Source: VFMC01 sp046331225 (GTDB taxonomy: Bacteria; Actinomycetota; Acidimicrobiia; Acidimicrobiales; Ilumatobacteraceae). Taken from it: a stretch of 64,000 nt of DNA. The first letter of the stretch is position 1. Each line of letters begins with the position of its first letter. Made by a program: the position numbers and the translations under genes. Where the stretch lies: NCBI GenBank assembly GCA_046331225.1, contig JAXLRF010000017.1, forward strand, positions 5,481 to 69,480. Reading direction: 5' to 3'. This document shows, in pieces, positions 59,304 through 64,000 of this stretch. Under the pieces are notes generated by a model. It saw only the letters and a list, made by a program, of their open reading frames with translations. It searched no databases and had not been told where the DNA came from.

Positions 59304-62026
59304 GTGCTCGCTCCGTCGAGGAGGCCCGAACGACCGAGGGCGACGGTGTCGGTGCCGAGGTACGAGGCCACGACCGCCGAGTCCGCGAACACCTCGTCGG
59401 GTGTGCCCTCGGCGATCACGCGGCCGGCTTCCATCGCGATCACGCGATCCGCCAGTCGTCGGACGAGGGCCATGTCGTGTTCGACGACCAGCACCGTGCA
59501 CGCGCCCTCGCGCCGTAGCGAGCGGATCACGGGCGCGAGCGCCTCGACCTCGCGCTGCGCCACGCCGGCCGCCGGCTCGTCGAGCAGCAGCAGCCGCGGC
59601 TCCATGGCCGCGCAGCACGCGAAGTCGAGGATGCGGCGTGTCCCGGTCGACAGCTCCTGGACCGAACGCTCCGCGTACCCGTCGAGCCCGTTGGCTCGGA
59701 GGAGCACGTCGGCCAGGTCGGCTCGATCTCGCCGTCGGAGTCGCCTCGGTCCGAGGGCGACGAGCACGCAATCCCGAGCGGACAACGCCGGGAACAGAGC
59801 TGCGTCTTGAAAGCTCCGCACCAAACCTGCGCGGGCCCGCCGCGTGGCGGACCAACGATCGATGCGTGATCCGTCGTACTCGATGCGACCGCCGTCCGCC
59901 CGGATCGCTCCTGCGATGAGCTCGAACAGTGTCGTCTTCCCGGCGCCGTTCGCACCGATGAGCGCGACGACCTCACCCGGTCGCACCTGGATCGCGACAT
60001 CGTCGACGGCGCGCACGCCCCCGTATCGCTTCGCCACCGACGTGGTAACCAGGGCAGCCCCCGGCCGGACCGGGTCGTGTGGCGCTGATGCGGCGTCATC
60101 GGCCTCCGTTGCCCGCGGGCCGCCCGCTGGCGCGGTCTCACCGGACGGATCGTCCCCATGTGCGAACCGGCGCCGGAGTGCGTCGGTGAGGGGCCGAACG
60201 AGCGCCGGGAGCCCACCGGGGACGTACAGGAGCAGCAGCAGCCAGCCGAGCGACGTCGCGGCGAGGCCGGCGGAGTCGAGCGGCACGAACAACGGCACAC
60301 CGATCACGTAGAGCGCGCCGATGGTCGGACCGATCGCGTAGGCGAGACCTCCGATGACAGCGGCGGCGAGTACGCCTGTGTTGTCGACATCGGGGAAGAT
60401 CCCGGCGACGACGACGGCCTGCGAATGCGCGAGGACGACTCCGCCGAGGCCGGCGAGCGCGCCGGACACCGCGAATCCCGTCAAGAGGACGCGCGACGTG
60501 TGCACGCCCATCGCTCGCGCCGCATCGACGTTGTCACGCGTGGCACGTAACTGTCGGCCGAGACCGCTGCGTCCGACGGCTGCGACGACGGCCACCGCGA
60601 GCACGACGGCGATCACCGCCACCGGCAGATAGCGACGACCGCTGTCGAGCGCGGTACCGCCGATCACGGGCGATCCCGCGCGCACACCGTCCCCGAGCAG
60701 TTCGGGGAGCACGTATTCGGCCGTGACCACCGCTGCCCCGAGCGTGGTCGCTGCCAGGAACGGGCCCTGCAGACGCAGTGCCGGGAGTCCGAGGACGACC
60801 GAGACGGCGATGGCGACCGCGATGCCCGCGACCATCCCGACCACGACGTTCCCGGTCGCAGCGACGGTCCGGGCCGAGACCGCACCGGCGATGGCAGCGA
60901 TCGCGAACTGCCCGAGCGACACATGCCCCGACATGCCCGTCGTGACCACGAGGCCGGTCGCCACCACCGCGAGCGAGAGCAGGCGGACCATCGATGCCGC
61001 GTCGGCGTTGCTCAGTCCGGCGAGCACGACACCGACGACCACGAGCGCCGCGGCCGTCGCCAGGCGACGGGCCCCACGGAGCGCGGGCGTCGCCGACACG
61101 CGCGGACGTGGCGACGCGACGGCCGCCCACGCACCCGACGGGCGGCTCCGGCCGGCAGGGTCACGCTGCAGCGCCAACGCCAGGAGCAGCACCACCAGCA
61201 GCAGCACATCGGCGACGCCGCGCTGACCGACGTTGAAGTAGAGCGCCTGTTCGACGACACCGAGGGCCACCGCTGCCACTCCGGCGACCACCAGGTGGCT
61301 CATCCGAGCCACCACCGCGGCCGTGATCGCACGGAGCATCAGCGATGGGCCCACCTGCTGGGCGACCGACACGCCACGGGTCGGCAGGATGAACACGGCG
61401 AGCACACCGGCCAGGACACCGGCGAGCGCCCACGACACCGCCGACATCCGCGAAGCGGAGATGCCGGACAGGCGAGCAGAGGGTCGGTTCGACGCGGCAG
61501 CGCGGATGCCGATCCCCAGGTCGGTGAACCTGAGCAGCGCCGCCAAACCCCCGACCAGCAAAGGGGTGACGACCAGCAGGGCCACGTAGCCGGGGGCGAG
61601 GCGCAGCACGCCGACACGGACATCCGGCAGGAAGTCAGGGACCGGGTACCGTACGCCACCGGCCGAGCTGGGTGTCACCACGGCGGACATCAGCACGAGC
61701 ACCTGTGCGGCACCGATACTCGCGACGATCCCGACCGCGCGAGGTGCCGCGGCGAGACGCCGGACGACGGCCACCTCGACACCGACACTCGCCAACGCCG
61801 ATGCCGCGAGCGCGACCGGGAGCGCGGCCAGATAGGGGAAGTGCCAACGGTCGACCGCCAGGGCGAGCACTGCGGCACCGAAGAGGCCGCACTCGGCCAG
61901 CGCGAAGTTGATGACGCGGCTGCTGCGGAACAGCAGGACCATGCCGATCGCGAGCAGCGCGTAGGCAGCCCCGTTCAGCACGCCGAGCGTGATCACCGAT
62001 GCCGGGAGCTCGATCGCCACCATCAT
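59300..62026 (-). CDS. LivH-LivM-LivG triple fusion ABC transporter protein
   Basis: A 908-aa fusion of three normally separate subunits. Residues 1-290 are a LivH permease (LGVLNGAAYALLAIGMVLLF; LGIGIRAAASNRPSARLSGI). About 320-610 is a LivM permease (MSGHVSLGQFAIAAIAGAV; GLGRQLRATRDNVDAARAMG). About 660-895 is a LivG ATPase: Walker A LIGANGAGKTTLFELI, ELSTGTRRILDFA as signature, and LLLLDEPAAGVAQREVEAL. ATG 62026 overlaps the stop of the peptidase gene (ATGA). With the MFS-LivF fusion and the binding protein it completes one Liv transporter. Confidence 0.92.
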   Translation of the reverse strand: MMVAIELPASVITLGVLNGAAYALLAIGMVLLFRSSRVINFALAECGLFGAAVLALAVDRWHFPYLAALPVALAASALASVGVEVAVVRRLAAAPRAVGIVASIGAAQVLVLMSAVVTPSSAGGVRYPVPDFLPDVRVGVLRLAPGYVALLVVTPLLVGGLAALLRFTDLGIGIRAAASNRPSARLSGISASRMSAVSWALAGVLAGVLAVFILPTRGVSVAQQVGPSLMLRAITAAVVARMSHLVVAGVAAVALGVVEQALYFNVGQRGVADVLLLVVLLLALALQRDPAGRSRPSGAWAAVASPRPRVSATPALRGARRLATAAALVVVGVVLAGLSNADAASMVRLLSLAVVATGLVVTTGMSGHVSLGQFAIAAIAGAVSARTVAATGNVVVGMVAGIAVAIAVSVVLGLPALRLQGPFLAATTLGAAVVTAEYVLPELLGDGVRAGSPVIGGTALDSGRRYLPVAVIAVVLAVAVVAAVGRSGLGRQLRATRDNVDAARAMGVHTSRVLLTGFAVSGALAGLGGVVLAHSQAVVVAGIFPDVDNTGVLAAAVIGGLAYAIGPTIGALYVIGVPLFVPLDSAGLAATSLGWLLLLLYVPGGLPALVRPLTDALRRRFAHGDDPSGETAPAGGPRATEADDAASAPHDPVRPGAALVTTSVAKRYGGVRAVDDVAIQVRPGEVVALIGANGAGKTTLFELIAGAIRADGGRIEYDGSRIDRWSATRRARAGLVRSFQDAALFPALSARDCVLVALGPRRLRRRDRADLADVLLRANGLDGYAERSVQELSTGTRRILDFACCAAMEPRLLLLDEPAAGVAQREVEALAPVIRSLRREGACTVLVVEHDMALVRRLADRVIAMEAGRVIAEGTPDEVFADSAVVASYLGTDTVALGRSGLLDGAST

Positions 62027-63531
62027 TCGACGACCGCCCGCTCCGGATCGTCCAGTCCTGCCGATGGGTCGAGCGGCCAGAGCGGACGGCGATGGTGGTG
62101 GCGAGGCAGGCACGACACATCGAGTGCCGTCAGACCCGGCGGGTCGGCGGTGAACACGGCGGTCGCCATCGGACCGAACGCCGCGCGGAAGTGCGTCGAC
62201 GACTTCACGGCGACGACCGGACGATGCTCGGGGTCGACCCCATGGGTCCGGAACACCGACGCATCCCAGACCTGTTCCGCTCTCGACGTGATCACGACGT
62301 CGATCCCGTCGATCGTGATCAACGCCGAAGGACCGAGTTCGATCCGGGAGCCGGCAGCGATCGGACCCTCGGCGACGCATCGGCCGTCGGTCACGGCCGC
62401 GACACGTGCGACGGCCTCGATCGGCCTGCCGTGGAGCGAGCCGTACCTCGCCCCGAGCCGTACGTCGATCCGCTCGCCGGGCCCGGCCGCATGAGCAGCG
62501 GCCGCGACCTCGGGGTCGAAGATGCAACCGAACAGCGCGCCGACTGCTCCGGCGTCGATCAACGCTCGGAGGAGGTGCGTGCCGTCGCCGGGGGCCCCGC
62601 CGCCCGGGTTGTCGCTCGTCTCGTTGATCACGACGGGACCGCCATCGGTACGCCAGGTGTCGAGTGCTGCGGCGACCGCGGCCTCGGCGGAGAGCGCCGT
62701 CGCCACCAGCGAGCCACGCCGATCCCAGAGACGTTCGGCGAGTGCTCGTGCGGTCGCAGCGGCCGCGGCGCGGTCACCGTCGACGCGGCTGGCGAGCACG
62801 TGCATCCCCGCATCCGACACGTCGGTGAACGGGAAGCCGTGCAGGATCGAGACGTCGAGCACCGACTCGTCGGCGGCCATCGCGTCGAGGCACCAGCCGA
62901 TCGACTCGGCCATGACACCGTCGTCGGTGCACCCGGCGGTGCAGATGACGGGCACGGTCTCGCACGCCGTGACGACGTGGAGACCGGTGTCGACGAGGCG
63001 ATGAAGCGCGCTCAACGCTTCGTCGGCCCGGGTGTCGAGGTCGGTGTGCGGATACTGGCGGCACGGGAACGAGGCGTCGACGGACGACGCCCAGTCGCTC
63101 CCGAGGTTCGCGTGGAGATCGAGCGTCGCCACGATGGGGATGGGTCCGACGACGCCACGGAGCTGTCGGACGAGGTCGATCTCGATCGACGGCACCCCCT
63201 CGGCCACGCCGGCGCCGTGCAGGACGAGCAGGATGCCGTCCAGTGGCAGCGACGCAGCCGTGGTGCGTACCAACTCGTCCGCGAGCGACCGATAGCAGGC
63301 GCCGTCGATGGTCGGGCCAGGCGACGACATCGCGAGCATCAGGGGGACCAACGTGATCCCGAGCCGCTCCGCAGCGCGCATCGCGCCGCCGACCTCGGTC
63401 CCGGTCGCGAGATGCGCGTCGAGCACCTGAGCACCGCGCGTCACCGTGAAGTCCGCCGCTCCGACGGTGCCGAGTACCTGCGTCGCGTAGGTACTGGTCT
63501 CGTGGAAGATCCCCCCGATGCCGATGCGCAC
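62023..63531 (-). CDS. M81 family metallopeptidase (MlrC-like)
   Basis: A 502-aa zinc hydrolase of the microcystinase C group. The N-terminal half has IGIGGIFHETSTYA, then VLHGAGVAEGVPSIEIDLVR and VATLDLHANLGSDWASSVDA (Asp/His metal ligands). The C-terminal domain has INETSDNPGGGAPGDGTHLL and VAVKSSTHFRAAFGPMA, typical of the family. In microcystin degradation MlrC cleaves the linear peptide near the Adda residue. GTG 63531 starts 6 nt after the serine hydrolase gene. The real substrate here is unknown. Confidence 0.92.
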   Translation of the reverse strand: MRIGIGGIFHETSTYATQVLGTVGAADFTVTRGAQVLDAHLATGTEVGGAMRAAERLGITLVPLMLAMSSPGPTIDGACYRSLADELVRTTAASLPLDGILLVLHGAGVAEGVPSIEIDLVRQLRGVVGPIPIVATLDLHANLGSDWASSVDASFPCRQYPHTDLDTRADEALSALHRLVDTGLHVVTACETVPVICTAGCTDDGVMAESIGWCLDAMAADESVLDVSILHGFPFTDVSDAGMHVLASRVDGDRAAAAATARALAERLWDRRGSLVATALSAEAAVAAALDTWRTDGGPVVINETSDNPGGGAPGDGTHLLRALIDAGAVGALFGCIFDPEVAAAAHAAGPGERIDVRLGARYGSLHGRPIEAVARVAAVTDGRCVAEGPIAAGSRIELGPSALITIDGIDVVITSRAEQVWDASVFRTHGVDPEHRPVVAVKSSTHFRAAFGPMATAVFTADPPGLTALDVSCLPRHHHRRPLWPLDPSAGLDDPERAVVE

Positions 63532-63537
63532 GTTCGG

Positions 63538-64000
63538 TCAGTCCGTTCGTCGCATCAGCCGGGCACCGGACACGAAGCCGTGCGGCCGTCCGTCGTGGTC
63601 GAGGTCGGTGAACTCACACGCGAAGGCGCTCTCGCCCGTCGGGTCGACGAAGACCAGCGATCCGTGGTGCACGATCGACGATTCGTAGACGGCCGTGTCC
63701 TCGAGCTCACGTTCGACGGTCTCGACGACGCGGAGGCCGGTGCCGTCGGCGAGGAGCGAGACCTCGGCGTGGGCGCCCTCGCGCCGATAGGTCCCGGCGA
63801 ACACCGAGAGGTCGAGGACTCGATCGGGTTCGGGATCGACCGTTCCCGGTGCGCTGGCGGCGATGCCGTACTCCTCGCCGAGCAGTCGGAACACGAGCTC
63901 GAAGTTGGCGGCGATGCCGTGATTCGCGTTCGTGAGGGTCGCGATCGCGAGCCTTCGGTCGGGCACCACTGCCAGCATCGACGCGAACCCGGCGGTGTCG
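63538..64000 (-). CDS. Serine hydrolase (beta-lactamase fold), C-terminal part
   Basis: The last ~154 codons of a gene that starts beyond the right edge. DTAGFASMLAVVPDRRLAIA then TLTNANHGIAANFELVFRLL is the typical end of the catalytic domain (after the HxG-type motif), followed by a C-terminal beta domain (FAGTYRREGAHAEVSLLADG). The SxxK and YxN motifs lie outside. It is upstream of the M81 gene by 6 nt, so it belongs to the same operon; MlrB, the partner of MlrC, has the same fold. Confidence 0.82.
   Translation of the reverse strand, partial: DTAGFASMLAVVPDRRLAIATLTNANHGIAANFELVFRLLGEEYGIAASAPGTVDPEPDRVLDLSVFAGTYRREGAHAEVSLLADGTGLRVVETVERELEDTAVYESSIVHHGSLVFVDPTGESAFACEFTDLDHDGRPHGFVSGARLMRRTD

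Noticed and set aside
60923..62494. Plus-strand open frame of 523 codons, His/Arg/Asp-rich
   Set aside because: It is antisense to the LivH-LivM part of the fusion and shows no domain; an artefact of GC-rich codon usage.

Overview
The window is GC-rich, densely coded DNA from a free-living actinobacterium. The gene content suggests an Acidimicrobiia/Ilumatobacter-like lineage: DUF222/HNH protein, luciferase-like flavin/F420 oxidoreductases, many VOC proteins, Liv transporter fusions and very short or absent 5' leaders. That placement is inference; no rRNA or marker gene is present. I found no tRNA, rRNA, CRISPR array, prophage, insertion sequence or replication origin.

Layout. 0-10 kb: end of a PhyH-type dioxygenase, small membrane proteins, a baeRF family 3 protein, a carotenoid oxygenase with a winged-helix regulator, an AraC/VOC pair, a PRMT-like methyltransferase and an LLM oxidoreductase. 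8.7-11.8 kb: an ECF sigma factor translationally coupled to a membrane protein, then a frameshifted DUF222/HNH gene. 11.9-18 kb: L-serine dehydratase (sdaA) and a complete group 3b NiFe hydrogenase operon (hydB-hydG-hydD-hydA-maturation protease). 18.7-24.4 kb: branched-chain 2-oxoacid dehydrogenase E1 alpha, E1 beta and E2, then a ring-cleavage-like VOC protein and an HpaB-type hydroxylase. 24.5-31 kb: a TetR/SDR pair with clear twin operators, a Rieske oxygenase, and an LLM oxidoreductase with an MmyB-type regulator. 31-41.5 kb: a DHA2 exporter, an MMPL transporter divergent from a histidine kinase/response regulator pair, a TetR/split-barrel pair, and a YitJ-type homocysteine methyltransferase/methylene-THF reductase. 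42-51.6 kb: an arsR-SRPBCC-DHFR operon, carbonic anhydrase, a NuiA-like protein with a signal peptide and LigD (phosphoesterase plus polymerase), mixed with broken genes (half an alpha/beta hydrolase, a ferredoxin with an internal amber codon, a YdeI fragment). 51.6-53.5 kb: an epimerase and a VapBC-type toxin-antitoxin pair.

The right end (53.6-64 kb, minus strand) is the most unusual part. It is a tightly overlapping operon that begins beyond the window: beta-lactamase-fold serine hydrolase, M81 (MlrC-like) metallopeptidase, LivH-LivM-LivG triple fusion, small exported protein, MFS-LivF fusion, Liv-type substrate-binding protein, acyl-CoA ligase. The MlrB-like, MlrC-like and MFS parts recall the microcystin-degradation mlr set. 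My inference is a peptide or amide uptake, hydrolysis and CoA-activation pathway.

A second theme is gene expression. At least fifteen genes that start transcription units have a TANNNT -10 hexamer exactly 6-7 nt before the start codon and no Shine-Dalgarno, which predicts leaderless mRNAs. Genes inside operons are mostly joined by 4-base ATGA/GTGA overlaps or have purine-rich ribosome binding sites.
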